Below are positions 1-5,730 of a DNA stretch of 5,730 nucleotides, piece by piece. The translations under genes and the position numbers were made by a program. How positions within the stretch are numbered: position 1 is the stretch's first letter; every line of letters begins with the position of its first letter. Origin of the DNA: Flavobacteriaceae bacterium (GTDB lineage: Bacteria; Bacteroidota; Bacteroidia; Flavobacteriales; Flavobacteriaceae); assembly GCA_947458575.1 (NCBI GenBank), contig CANHBE010000178.1, positions 1 to 5,730 on the forward strand. Reading direction: 5' to 3'. The notes beneath the pieces are model-generated. The model did not search any database and had not been told where the DNA came from. It saw only the letters and a list, made by a program, of their open reading frames with translations.

Positions 1-584
1 AATAAAGAAGATTCTTTTGTCTTTCCGTCAATGATAAAGGTTCCGTTGAAAATCTTATGACGACAATGTTCGGAATTGACTTGTGAAAAGCCAAAAACTT
101 CTGAGTCAGTTAGCTTTCTACCAATTTTAATGGATAGCGCATGGAGATAATCAACCTCATCAGAACTTAAGGACAAACCTTCTTTTTGATTATAAGTAGC
201 TATATCATCAATTTCGATAATGGGCTCCGGTTGGATATTGATGGTAAAAATCTCTTGATTTAATTCCGAATATTTTTGTGAAAGCATCGGATCGAAATCA
301 GAAAAATCAGCTGTTACGCTCTGAAATTCTTCTATGCGAATGATTCCAGAAATTCCCATGTTTTGCGAGATCTCAACAGCGTTAGTACTCCATGGTGTAA
401 TCATGGTGGCGCGTGGACCAACAAAAAAATCCGTTAGTACGGATTTAGGTTTGTTAGTTTGTGAATCTAAAACGAGTTCAGACTGAAAAAGCCATTTGAG
501 TTTTGAAATAGTTTCCGCCGAAAGTTGCACTTGCGTATGCACAGCAAAAACGGTTTCACTTTCGTTTCCGAAGAAATGAATCAT
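1..584 (-). CDS. purL: Phosphoribosylformylglycinamidine synthase (large PurL), N-terminal part, truncated by window edge
   Basis: The frame is open from ATG at 584-582 down to the left edge, giving the first 194 residues; the C-terminal remainder lies outside the window. PurL converts FGAR, glutamine and ATP to FGAM in the fourth step of cytosolic purine synthesis. Seen here: an N-terminal PurS-like segment (about residues 1-120) containing GPRATMITPWSTNAVEI at residues 56-72, which matches the conserved 'GPR...SPWS..A.eI' stretch, and the highly diagnostic SEHCRHK signature at residues 171-177 in the linker before the first synthetase domain. Large single-chain PurL proteins are usually about 1200-1300 residues, so roughly 15% is visible. 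These signatures belong to the large form with a C-terminal glutaminase domain, not the small PurL of the PurS/PurL/PurQ system; the glutaminase domain itself cannot be seen. The gene has its own promoter directly upstream and starts without a Shine-Dalgarno site. Confidence 0.95.
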   Translation of the reverse strand, partial: MIHFFGNESETVFAVHTQVQLSAETISKLKWLFQSELVLDSQTNKPKSVLTDFFVGPRATMITPWSTNAVEISQNMGISGIIRIEEFQSVTADFSDFDPMLSQKYSELNQEIFTINIQPEPIIEIDDIATYNQKEGLSLSSDEVDYLHALSIKIGRKLTDSEVFGFSQVNSEHCRHKIFNGTFIIDGKTKESSL

Positions 585-606
585 TGTAGTTATAGTTGTA
601 GTTGTT
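585..606 (-). promoter_or_regulatory. purL leader made of near-repeated ACAACT units
   Basis: Read on the minus strand, the bases just before the purL ATG are two copies of ACAACT (605-600 and 599-594), one ATAACT (593-588) and then ACA joined to the start codon. With the start point expected about 5-7 bases after the -7 element, this would be essentially the whole 5' untranslated region. It has no Shine-Dalgarno-like purine run and almost no G, so it should be unstructured. That suits the A-rich, SD-independent initiation common in Bacteroidota. The transcript start is inferred, not seen. Confidence 0.45.
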
Positions 607-610
607 CGGG

Positions 611-641
611 CAAATTTAGATTAAATAACCTCAATTTGCAA
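611..641 (-). promoter_or_regulatory. Bacteroidota-type promoter for purL
   Basis: On the minus strand a TTG (-33 element, plus-strand 639-641) is followed after 20 bases by TAAATTTG (-7 element, plus-strand 611-618). This is a perfect fit to the flavobacterial consensus TTG-N17..23-TAnnTTTG. Transcription would start near 604-606, about 20 bases before the purL ATG. No operator or PurR-like box was recognised. Confidence 0.75.
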
Positions 642-668
642 TGAACAGTTATTACGACTTTTGAACAT

Positions 669-2240
669 TTATTCGGGGAAAGGAGCACTTTGATATGCAC
701 CCATATCCGGTGGATTTGAGGTTCTCACGTTACCGAGAATATCCAGAGGAACCAAAAAAGAAAGACTTCCTTTGGTAAATGCTTCCGACGTATCGTCGAT
801 GTTTAATTTGTTTGCGTTGGCATCAAAAAACTTCGGGTCTTTGTTTTTGATGTTGCCATTTTCTTGATTTCTGATGAAATTGTAAATAGGTTTTCCGGAG
901 AGTGAAGTTCCACTATCTCTGAACTTAACGAGACAGTTTTGCATATCAACTGAAAACGGTATTGTTTCGTCATTGATTTTGTCGAGGAACAATCCGATAT
1001 TATTAGAATCATAAATAATTGAATTGTAGAATCTTGCTTGTGTTAAAGGACCAGTGACGTTACTACCATCCGCTTGCTCTTCGTAATTGCTGATGAGCAC
1101 TGCAACCTGATTTGGACTCGCCCAATTATTATTGAATGTACAATGCCTAAATTCGTAACTGCCGCCAATGCTACACGCCAACGAAGCTTGTCCGGCCAGA
1201 TTGATAACGTTATTTTCTCCATAGATCGAGGCCGCTCTTGCCAATACGCCATAATTTGCCGAATTGTAAATTTGAGTATTCTTGAGTTCTAGCGGACAGT
1301 TTTCAACGAGCAATCCAACGGTCGCATTTTTTAAAGTCAAGTGTTTAATACTATTATTGATACTGCCTTGACGCAACCAAATTGTTCCCCATTGTCCCGG
1401 AATATCTTCATATAAAGGTTCGAGTCTGTCGCCTTCAAAGATAACTTCGTTTTGTTGGGGGTTGTCTGGATTGGTGGAAACGCCACCATTGATATTAAGC
1501 GTGGCACCGGGTTGAACCACAATGCCTGAGGACGCATGAAAATGTACTCTTGCTCCGGGGTTTATGGTCAGCGTTCTTCCATTGGGAACACCTGCGTAGC
1601 CGTAGACCACGTATGGTTTGGTGTTGTTGAATATATATTCGTTGCCATTGACAGGGTCATTTTCATCTAATTCAAAGCCGTTTATACGTACTTCTCCGCC
1701 ATTTTCATCTGTTCCTAGTAGCAGGTTTTCTTTGATTCCGTTGACATCCTTTTTTGGAAAAAGGAAATAAGCATCTCGAATTAAGGTTACCAAATTTACT
1801 TTTTGCGCGCCGTTGGAGGAATTAAAAACAATGTCATCGGTATACAAAAAATCGTCGGGATTCGCATCTGCAATATTCGCGGTGGTTTCAATGAAAACGT
1901 ACATACTGTCTTTGGCGAGTAATTCTACATTGTTGAAAATTCGTCCATCGCCGACTCCATTGTTGTCTTCGTCCAAACCTGTCAAGCCATCTATCATCAT
2001 CCGGTATTTAGAATCGGGTCTGCCTAATCGAATTGAAGGAATATTGATGTCGTCATCGCTGCGGTTATATACTTTTAATGTGTAGGTGCTAGAGCCAATA
2101 TTGGTGAAGACTGTATCTAAGTACACCGTATCTTTTGAGAAACCCAGATTTCCGGAACTCGTCACAGTTTCAAAGTCTTTTCGGCAAGAGGAAAGCGCAA
2201 TCATAAAACCGAAAAAAAGCAGACAAATGAGGTATCGCAT
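669..2240 (-). CDS. Lipoprotein with probable right-handed parallel beta-helix, function unknown
   Basis: I place the start at the ATG at 2240-2238 (523 residues), because it directly begins a lipoprotein signal peptide: MRY, a hydrophobic run, then LSSC with the lipidated Cys at residue 19. The longer reading from TTG at 2288 would put 16 polar and aromatic residues before the signal. After the Cys, residues about 32-85 (pattern TVFTNIGSSTYTLKVYNRS) resemble the Ig-like 'choice-of-anchor' or DUF1573-like sandwiches of surface proteins. From about residue 222 to 460 there are recurring short strands with N/G turns, such as GQWGTIWL, KHLTLKNATVGLLVE and KNTQIYNSANYGVLA, as expected for coils of a pectate-lyase-like beta-helix. 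The C-terminus ends in a D-x-x-G-x-x-R...DMGAYQ pattern (about 501-517) common at the end of such proteins. No enzyme active site was recognised. It is probably exported and membrane-anchored; its role is unknown. No terminator is visible before purL, so read-through into purL is possible. Confidence 0.85.
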   Translation of the reverse strand: MRYLICLLFFGFMIALSSCRKDFETVTSSGNLGFSKDTVYLDTVFTNIGSSTYTLKVYNRSDDDINIPSIRLGRPDSKYRMMIDGLTGLDEDNNGVGDGRIFNNVELLAKDSMYVFIETTANIADANPDDFLYTDDIVFNSSNGAQKVNLVTLIRDAYFLFPKKDVNGIKENLLLGTDENGGEVRINGFELDENDPVNGNEYIFNNTKPYVVYGYAGVPNGRTLTINPGARVHFHASSGIVVQPGATLNINGGVSTNPDNPQQNEVIFEGDRLEPLYEDIPGQWGTIWLRQGSINNSIKHLTLKNATVGLLVENCPLELKNTQIYNSANYGVLARAASIYGENNVINLAGQASLACSIGGSYEFRHCTFNNNWASPNQVAVLISNYEEQADGSNVTGPLTQARFYNSIIYDSNNIGLFLDKINDETIPFSVDMQNCLVKFRDSGTSLSGKPIYNFIRNQENGNIKNKDPKFFDANANKLNIDDTSEAFTKGSLSFLVPLDILGNVRTSNPPDMGAYQSAPFPE

Positions 2241-2399
2241 TGAATTGTATTTTTGGTAAAAATAGTAAAAAATGTGTTGGTGCATCAACAGTTTCGAGTT
2301 TTAAAACGTGGATTTTTTAATTTTATTCTTGTGTTGAGGAATCTTCAGAAATATCAAGTTTCCAAACCAATAAAAACATAATTTTACAACAAAAAAATT
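2241..2399. other. Divergent intergenic region between the beta-helix lipoprotein and menI-menF
   Basis: This AT-rich spacer must hold promoters for both directions, but neither is clear. On the plus strand TAATTTTA (2318-2325 and again 2379-2386) and TATTCTTG (2324-2331) each differ from TAnnTTTG by one base, but none has a TTG at the right distance upstream. On the minus strand TATTTCTG (plus-strand 2347-2354 approximately) also has one mismatch and no well-spaced TTG. No terminator hairpin, RNA gene or convincing small reading frame was found. The A-rich run just before ATG 2400 fits an SD-less flavobacterial start. Confidence 0.5.
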
Positions 2400-2828
2400 A
2401 TGGCTTTTGATAAAGAGAAAATGCTTGAGCTTTGTAATGCGATTTCCAAAAATACGTTGATGGAGACTTTAGAAATCAAGTATATCGATGCAGGAGAAGA
2501 TTTTTTAGTCGCTCAAATGCCGGTTAACCCGAGAATTCATCAACCGATGGGTTTGTTGCACGGCGGCGCAAGTGTTGCTCTGGCCGAAAGTGTTGGAAGT
2601 GCCGCTTCGATGTTGTTGGTCAATAACGAATTGAGTGAAATTCGCGGAATTGAAATCGCGGCAAACCATCTTAGAGCAAAGCGAACAGGAATGGTCACCG
2701 GGACGGCCAGAATTGTCCATCAAAGTAAGAGTGTTCATTTGTGGGAAATTAAGATCACAGACGAAAACGGTAAATTGATTTCAGTTTGTAAATTGACGAA
2801 TATGGTTTTACCAAAAAGAAAACTTTAG
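2400..2828 (+). CDS. menI: Hotdog-fold acyl-CoA thioesterase, probable 1,4-dihydroxy-2-naphthoyl-CoA hydrolase (MenI-like)
   Basis: This 142-residue protein belongs to the PaaI/YdiI hotdog thioesterase family and is close in length to E. coli MenI/YdiI (136). The core motif GLLHGGASVALAESVGS sits at residues 51-67. Gln48, His54 and Glu63 occupy the same positions as the catalytic residues known in YdiI, with Glu63 the expected general base or nucleophile. The following helix and strands (for example GIEIAANHLRAKRTG at about 82-97) also match the family. MenI cleaves DHNA-CoA to 1,4-dihydroxy-2-naphthoate and CoA in cytosolic menaquinone synthesis. This family is promiscuous, and some members act on phenylacetyl- or other aryl-CoAs. 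The assignment here rests on its position 8 bases upstream of menF in the same direction, which implies co-transcription. The specific substrate is therefore inference; the fold and thioesterase activity are well supported. Confidence 0.88.
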   Translation: MAFDKEKMLELCNAISKNTLMETLEIKYIDAGEDFLVAQMPVNPRIHQPMGLLHGGASVALAESVGSAASMLLVNNELSEIRGIEIAANHLRAKRTGMVTGTARIVHQSKSVHLWEIKITDENGKLISVCKLTNMVLPKRKL

Positions 2829-2836
2829 AGCTGATT

Positions 2837-3892
2837 ATGCTTCAAGAATGTCAAGAACAATACGCTCGAAAATTGCCTTTTGTGCTCTTTAGAAAGCCCA
2901 ACAGTGATCAAGTAATTACTTTGCTGCAAAAAGATGCAACGCTTCACAAAGTAAGTGATTACAAGGAAAAAGGCTTTGTATTTGCAACATTTATGGGCAA
3001 CGAAAGTTTCATTTTACCTGCAACTGAATGTCAAGTGATAATTCGAACTTTTGAGACTAAACTAAGGTCATTGCGTGCGCTTTCGACTGAAGAAATTGAA
3101 AATGAAACGAAGAAAGTGCGACATACTAATTTGGTAAAAAAAGGTATTTCGCATATAGAAAATGGAGATTTTAGCAAGGTTGTTTTGTCTCGACGAGAAA
3201 CTCTTTTAATTAATGATTTCGATTTTCTCGATACTTTCAATAAACTGGCGTCCGCATATACAAGTGCGTTTGCCTATTGCTTTTATCATCCTAAAGTAGG
3301 ATTGTGGCTCGGCGCATTTTCTGAGCAATTGATTTTCGCGAAAGGAAGAAATTTTCGAACGATGGCGGTGGCCGGAAGTCAATTGTATGTTGAGAACGCA
3401 CCCACATTTTGGGGGAGTAAGGAAGTAACTGAACAACAGTTGGTCACTGATTTTATTTTTTCAAATCTTAGTCGAGTTTCCTCAGAAATTCATGTTTCAG
3501 AGCCTTACACGCTTCGTGCGGGAAATTTAGCGCACATAAAAACCGACATTACAGGCACTTTCAATAACGAAATGCAATTGAAAGACGTACTTTCTATTTT
3601 GCATCCTACTCCGGCTGTGTGCGGATTCCCGAAAGATGTGGCGCTGAATTTTATAGTTGCAAATGAAGGATATGATCGTCGATTTTACGCCGGATTTTTG
3701 GGCGAGCTTAATTTTGATTTTGAAAGTGAAGAGCAGGCAAGCGATTTATACGTTAATTTGCGCTGCATGGAGATAGAAGACAATCTTGCTCACATATATA
3801 TTGGAGGAGGAATCACTGTTGATAGTGATGCGGAAAGTGAATGGCAGGAGACAGTCAATAAATCACAAACTATTAAGAATATTTTATTTTAA
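2837..3892 (+). CDS. menF: Isochorismate synthase (menaquinone pathway)
   Basis: This 351-residue chorismate-binding enzyme converts chorismate to isochorismate, the entry step of menaquinone synthesis. Motifs in order are: DFSKVVLSRR at 111-120, where Lys114 corresponds to the general base lysine of MenF/EntC; GAFSEQL at 159-165, where Glu163 corresponds to the general acid; TMAVAGS at 175-181, which is of the isochorismate type, not the PIAGT of TrpE/PabB; LAHIKTDITG at 231-240; LHPTPAVCGFPK at 255-266; YAGFLGE at 284-290; and IGGGITVDSDAESEWQET at 322-339 with the metal-binding EWxE pair (Glu335, Glu338). It is shorter than E. coli MenF (about 430) because of a reduced N-terminal region, while the catalytic half is complete. 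A siderophore-type EntC role is the alternative. The adjacent MenI-like gene and the absence of siderophore genes in view favour menaquinone. The start ATG follows the previous stop by 8 bases with no Shine-Dalgarno site. Confidence 0.92.
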   Translation: MLQECQEQYARKLPFVLFRKPNSDQVITLLQKDATLHKVSDYKEKGFVFATFMGNESFILPATECQVIIRTFETKLRSLRALSTEEIENETKKVRHTNLVKKGISHIENGDFSKVVLSRRETLLINDFDFLDTFNKLASAYTSAFAYCFYHPKVGLWLGAFSEQLIFAKGRNFRTMAVAGSQLYVENAPTFWGSKEVTEQQLVTDFIFSNLSRVSSEIHVSEPYTLRAGNLAHIKTDITGTFNNEMQLKDVLSILHPTPAVCGFPKDVALNFIVANEGYDRRFYAGFLGELNFDFESEEQASDLYVNLRCMEIEDNLAHIYIGGGITVDSDAESEWQETVNKSQTIKNILF

Positions 3893-3894
3893 TT

Positions 3895-3950
3895 AATTAT
3901 CATCAAAGTCGCGGCGCTCACTGTATGGAGCGCAGCGGAATAAATTATCA
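3895..3950. repeat. GC-rich hairpin flanked by AATTATCA direct repeats
   Basis: The menF-bshB1 gap contains GCGCTC (3914-3919) and GAGCGC (3928-3933) around an 8-base loop; beyond one G/A mismatch three more pairs extend the stem (3911-3913 with 3935-3937). The hairpin is GC-rich in AT-rich surroundings and is flanked by AATTATCA at 3895-3902 and again at 3943-3950. It has no following T-run, so it is not a standard intrinsic terminator. It could be a small dispersed repeat, an mRNA-stabilising 3' structure for menF, or an attenuating structure before bshB1. The base pairing is seen; the role is not known. Confidence 0.5.
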
Positions 3951-3953
3951 ATT

Positions 3954-4670
3954 ATGAAACTAGATATATTAGCTTTTGGCGCTCATCCCGACGATGTAGA
4001 ATTAGGCTGCGGTGGTACCATCGCGAAAGAAGTTTCTCTTGGCAAAAAGGTCGGCATTATCGATTTGACGCGTGGCGAATTAGGTACTCGAGGTACGGTT
4101 GCCACTAGGGATCAAGAATCTGCAAAAGCTGCTCAAATTCTTGGTGCATCAATTCGCGAAAATCTTAATATGCGCGACGGTTTTTTCGTCAATGATGAGG
4201 AACATCAGTTGACGGTAATTCGAATGATAAGAAAGTACCAACCTGAAATTGTTTTGTGCAATGCCATTGAAGACCGACATATCGATCATGGAAAAGGTAG
4301 TAAGTTGGTGTCGGACGCTTGCTTTTTGTCGGGATTGCGACAGATAAGAACTGCTATAGATAACAATGAGCAAGAAGCGTGGCGACCGAAAGTGGTTTAT
4401 CATTACTTGCAATGGAAGAATTTAGAACCTGATTTTGTTGTTGATATTTCAGAATTCAACGAAAAACGGGTCCAAGCAATTCTGGCCTACAGCTCACAAT
4501 TTTACGATCCGAATAGTAAAGAACCTGAGACTCCTATTGCCACAAAAAACTTCCGTGAAAGCCTCGATTACAGGCCTAGAGATTTTGGCAGATTGATTGG
4601 TAAAGAATACGCTGAAGGCTTTACCACCGAGAGATATTTGGGTGTCAATAGCTTAGCGGATTTGATTTAA
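3954..4670 (+). CDS. bshB1: Bacillithiol biosynthesis deacetylase BshB1
   Basis: This 238-residue, full-length member of the LmbE-like zinc deacetylase family should remove the acetyl group from GlcNAc-malate to give GlcN-malate, the second step in making the low-molecular-weight thiol bacillithiol in the cytosol. Visible motifs are AHPDDVELGCGG at 10-21 and EDRHIDHGKG at 106-115. By analogy with characterised family members, His11, Asp14 and His112 are the zinc ligands, Asp13 is the catalytic base, and His109 is the assisting acid. The stretch IIDLTRGELGTRGT at 35-48 and the C-terminal YAEGFTTERY are typical of BshB1 and separate it from MshB and other LmbE proteins. It follows menF on the same strand by 61 bases and may be co-transcribed, although the hairpin between them may loosen the coupling. 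bshA and bshC are not in the window. The start ATG lies behind an AT-rich, SD-less leader. Confidence 0.93.
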   Translation: MKLDILAFGAHPDDVELGCGGTIAKEVSLGKKVGIIDLTRGELGTRGTVATRDQESAKAAQILGASIRENLNMRDGFFVNDEEHQLTVIRMIRKYQPEIVLCNAIEDRHIDHGKGSKLVSDACFLSGLRQIRTAIDNNEQEAWRPKVVYHYLQWKNLEPDFVVDISEFNEKRVQAILAYSSQFYDPNSKEPETPIATKNFRESLDYRPRDFGRLIGKEYAEGFTTERYLGVNSLADLI

Positions 4671-4687
4671 TTTTTTACACTATTTCT

Positions 4688-4717
4688 TTGTATAATCAAA
4701 AGTTTGCAATACATTTG
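4688..4717 (+). promoter_or_regulatory. Bacteroidota-type promoter for tRNA-His
   Basis: TTG at 4688-4690 is followed after 19 bases by TACATTTG at 4710-4717, a perfect match to TTG-N17..23-TAnnTTTG. The expected transcript start is near 4723-4725, only a few bases upstream of the tRNA 5' end at 4731, leaving a very short leader for RNase P to remove. The promoter begins 17 bases after the bshB1 stop codon, so the tRNA is an independent transcription unit. Confidence 0.8.
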
Positions 4718-4730
4718 CGCTCGTCTAAAT

Positions 4731-4805
4731 GGTGGTTGTAGCTCAGCTGGTTAGAGTAGCGGTTTGTGGTGCCGCGGGTCGCCGGTTCGAACCCGGTCAG
4801 CCACC
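4731..4805 (+). tRNA. tRNA-His (anticodon GTG)
   Basis: A complete cloverleaf can be folded. The acceptor stem GTGGTTG (4732-4738) pairs with CAGCCAC (4798-4804). The D stem is GCTC/GAGT. The anticodon stem GCGGT/GCCGC surrounds the loop TTGTGGT, with anticodon GTG at 4766-4768. The T stem GCCGG/CCGGT surrounds TTCGAAC (4786-4792). The extra G at 4731 facing C at 4805 is the G(-1):C73 pair that marks histidine tRNAs and is their main identity element for HisRS. The bases after C73 are CAA, so the 3' CCA is not encoded and must be added by the CCA-adding enzyme. A single tRNA with its own promoter and terminator. Confidence 0.96.
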
Positions 4806-4814
4806 CAAAAAAGC

Positions 4815-4845
4815 AAAGCTTCGAGTATAACTCGAAGCTTTTTTT
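4815..4845 (+). terminator. Intrinsic terminator after tRNA-His, possibly bidirectional
   Basis: AAAGCTTCGAGT (4815-4826) and ACTCGAAGCTTT (4830-4841) form a perfect 12-base-pair stem with loop ATA, followed by T's to 4845. It lies 9 bases beyond the tRNA 3' end and should stop that transcript. Read from the minus strand, the same stem is followed by GCTTTTTT (plus-strand 4807-4814), so it may also terminate the convergent lipoprotein gene that ends at 4932; that second role is inference. Confidence 0.88.
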
Positions 4846-4931
4846 GTTTGGTTAATCCCGTAAATAAAATAGTGTTTTTTAAACTACACTTCTTCAAAAG
4901 AAAATGCTATTGACTAAATGACAACTGATTA

Positions 4932-5720
4932 CTAGGGTTGCGTAATTTGTGCTTTTATTGTCGTGTAGTAGGTTGGGCCACCTTGATAACCGGAAAAAGT
5001 AATACCGCAAAAAGAAATTCTTTGTTTCCCTCCAACATGACTGACATAAACGGGCTTATTGGCTTCACATTGCCAATAGAATCCACCATTCACATTACTG
5101 ATGTATATTTTATCAAAATCAAAATACTCGGGACTGATATTATTTGTAGTATAATAAATACCATCCTCTAAATCATGGGTATTCCAATACGGAGACATAT
5201 AGATAGACATATCGCCATTAATCCCGTTTGCAACAATTTCATAATTATTTCCAACTGCTGCAGGTTCCCAGGTTGAAAAACCAAAAGTCTGATTACCTAA
5301 AAGCAGTGACCCGCTAAATTGCGCGCTGTTATTTGTGAGTGCGCAAGAAGGTGTGCCTTGTGGAAAATTTACATCAACGTTGACGCTTACGACGCGATCC
5401 GGACAATTTTCTTTCGAGATGGTACAAGTGTAGGTTCCGCGGTCATTGTATTTGGCTTCTGAAATCTGTGGACTATGGTAATATGATTCAAAACCATTTG
5501 GTCCCGTCCAATAATATAAAACGCCATCCAAATAATCGGCTGTTAGCTCAATTGGACTACCAAGTGTAACACTTGCTGCTGTGGAAACATTTAGTGTGGC
5601 TAATTGACTACAATTTTCACTAGCGTTATTGCCATCATCGCTGCTACTAGATGAGCACGCTCCGATTGAAATAAGTATAAAAAAACTAAAAACTAATTTT
5701 GAGATTGATTGGATTGTCAT
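4932..5720 (-). CDS. Lipoprotein with Ig-like domain and unrecognised C-terminal domain
   Basis: This 262-residue protein starts at ATG 5720-5718 with a type II signal peptide: a short N-region with Lys8, a hydrophobic run, and the lipobox SIGAC with the lipidated Cys at residue 22. A Ser/Asp-rich tether (CSSSSSDDGNN) follows, typical of flavobacterial lipoproteins. Residues about 38-118 look like an Ig-like domain: WTGPNGF at 71-77 carries the core Trp, and DRGTYTC at 93-99 matches the Ig pattern DxGxYxC. Cys37, Cys99 and Cys106 are available for disulfides. Residues about 125-262 form a second domain that I do not recognise. It is rich in Tyr, Asn and Gly, contains Cys126, Cys218 and Cys238, and is probably all-beta. 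It is likely exported and anchored in the outer or inner membrane, perhaps binding a ligand or carbohydrate, but nothing in the sequence proves a function. Its promoter lies beyond the right edge. Confidence 0.82.
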   Translation of the reverse strand: MTIQSISKLVFSFFILISIGACSSSSSDDGNNASENCSQLATLNVSTAASVTLGSPIELTADYLDGVLYYWTGPNGFESYYHSPQISEAKYNDRGTYTCTISKENCPDRVVSVNVDVNFPQGTPSCALTNNSAQFSGSLLLGNQTFGFSTWEPAAVGNNYEIVANGINGDMSIYMSPYWNTHDLEDGIYYTTNNISPEYFDFDKIYISNVNGGFYWQCEANKPVYVSHVGGKQRISFCGITFSGYQGGPTYYTTIKAQITQP

Positions 5721-5730
5721 TTTGTGAATT

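Noticed and set aside
803..2085. Open frames of 66-90 residues on both strands inside the beta-helix lipoprotein gene
   Set aside because: They overlap a clearly coding frame, lack recognisable domains or promoters and read as shadows.
2318..2386. Promoter for menI-menF at TAATTTTA or TATTCTTG
   Set aside because: Each differs from TAnnTTTG by one base and none has a TTG 17-23 bases upstream; in AT-rich DNA such partial matches are expected by chance.
2505..2738. Minus-strand frame across the thioesterase gene
   Set aside because: It lies opposite strongly conserved MenI-like codons and its translation resembles no protein family.
3031..3436. Two minus-strand frames across menF
   Set aside because: They are antisense shadows of a well-supported enzyme gene.
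3911..3937. Hairpin after menF as an intrinsic terminator
   Set aside because: The stem is followed by GGAATAAATT with no T-run, so the standard terminator form is missing.
4149..4412. Minus-strand 87-residue frame across bshB1
   Set aside because: It is antisense to conserved LmbE-family sequence and carries no motif.
4798..4845. Phage or island attachment site at the tRNA-His 3' end
   Set aside because: No second copy of the tRNA 3' end and no integrase is present in the window, so only the general hotspot argument remains.
4938..5171. Plus-strand 77-residue frame opposite the Ig-domain lipoprotein
   Set aside because: The opposite strand carries a complete lipoprotein with signal peptide and Ig motif; this frame has no support.

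Overview
The window looks like ordinary chromosome from a member of the Bacteroidota, most likely class Flavobacteriia. Several signs agree. The base composition is AT-rich. Two promoters match the Bacteroidota pattern TTG-N19/20-TAnnTTTG exactly. The genes start without Shine-Dalgarno sites, behind A-rich leaders. There are two Cys-anchored lipoproteins of flavobacterial style, a menaquinone gene pair and a bacillithiol deacetylase of the BshB1 type. The species assignment is inference.

Layout. At 1-584 (minus) lies the 5' third-or-less of purL, the large single-chain formylglycinamidine ribonucleotide synthase of purine synthesis; the rest runs off the left edge. It has its own promoter at 611-641 and a short repetitive leader. 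At 669-2240 (minus) is a lipoprotein of unknown function with an N-terminal beta-sandwich-like segment and a probable right-handed beta-helix. A divergent intergenic region (2241-2399) separates it from a plus-strand pair: a hotdog thioesterase with the active-site residues of MenI (2400-2828), followed after 8 bases by an isochorismate synthase, menF (2837-3892). Together these cover the entry step and the thioester-cleavage step of menaquinone synthesis. A 61-base gap holding a GC-rich hairpin between two AATTATCA copies leads to bshB1 (3954-4670), a zinc deacetylase of bacillithiol synthesis. A tRNA-His(GTG) gene follows at 4731-4805, with a clear promoter (4688-4717) and a strong intrinsic terminator (4815-4845) that may also serve the convergent gene on the right. 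That gene (4932-5720, minus) is a second lipoprotein with an Ig-like domain and an unrecognised C-terminal domain.

How the genes fit together: thioesterase and menF form a credible functional unit. purL, bshB1 and tRNA-His are housekeeping neighbours with no obvious joint role. The two lipoproteins are the only parts of unknown function. I found no CRISPR array, transposase, phage gene or recognisable defence system, and nothing that amounts to a new multi-gene system. The oddest non-coding item is the hairpin between direct repeats at 3895-3950.
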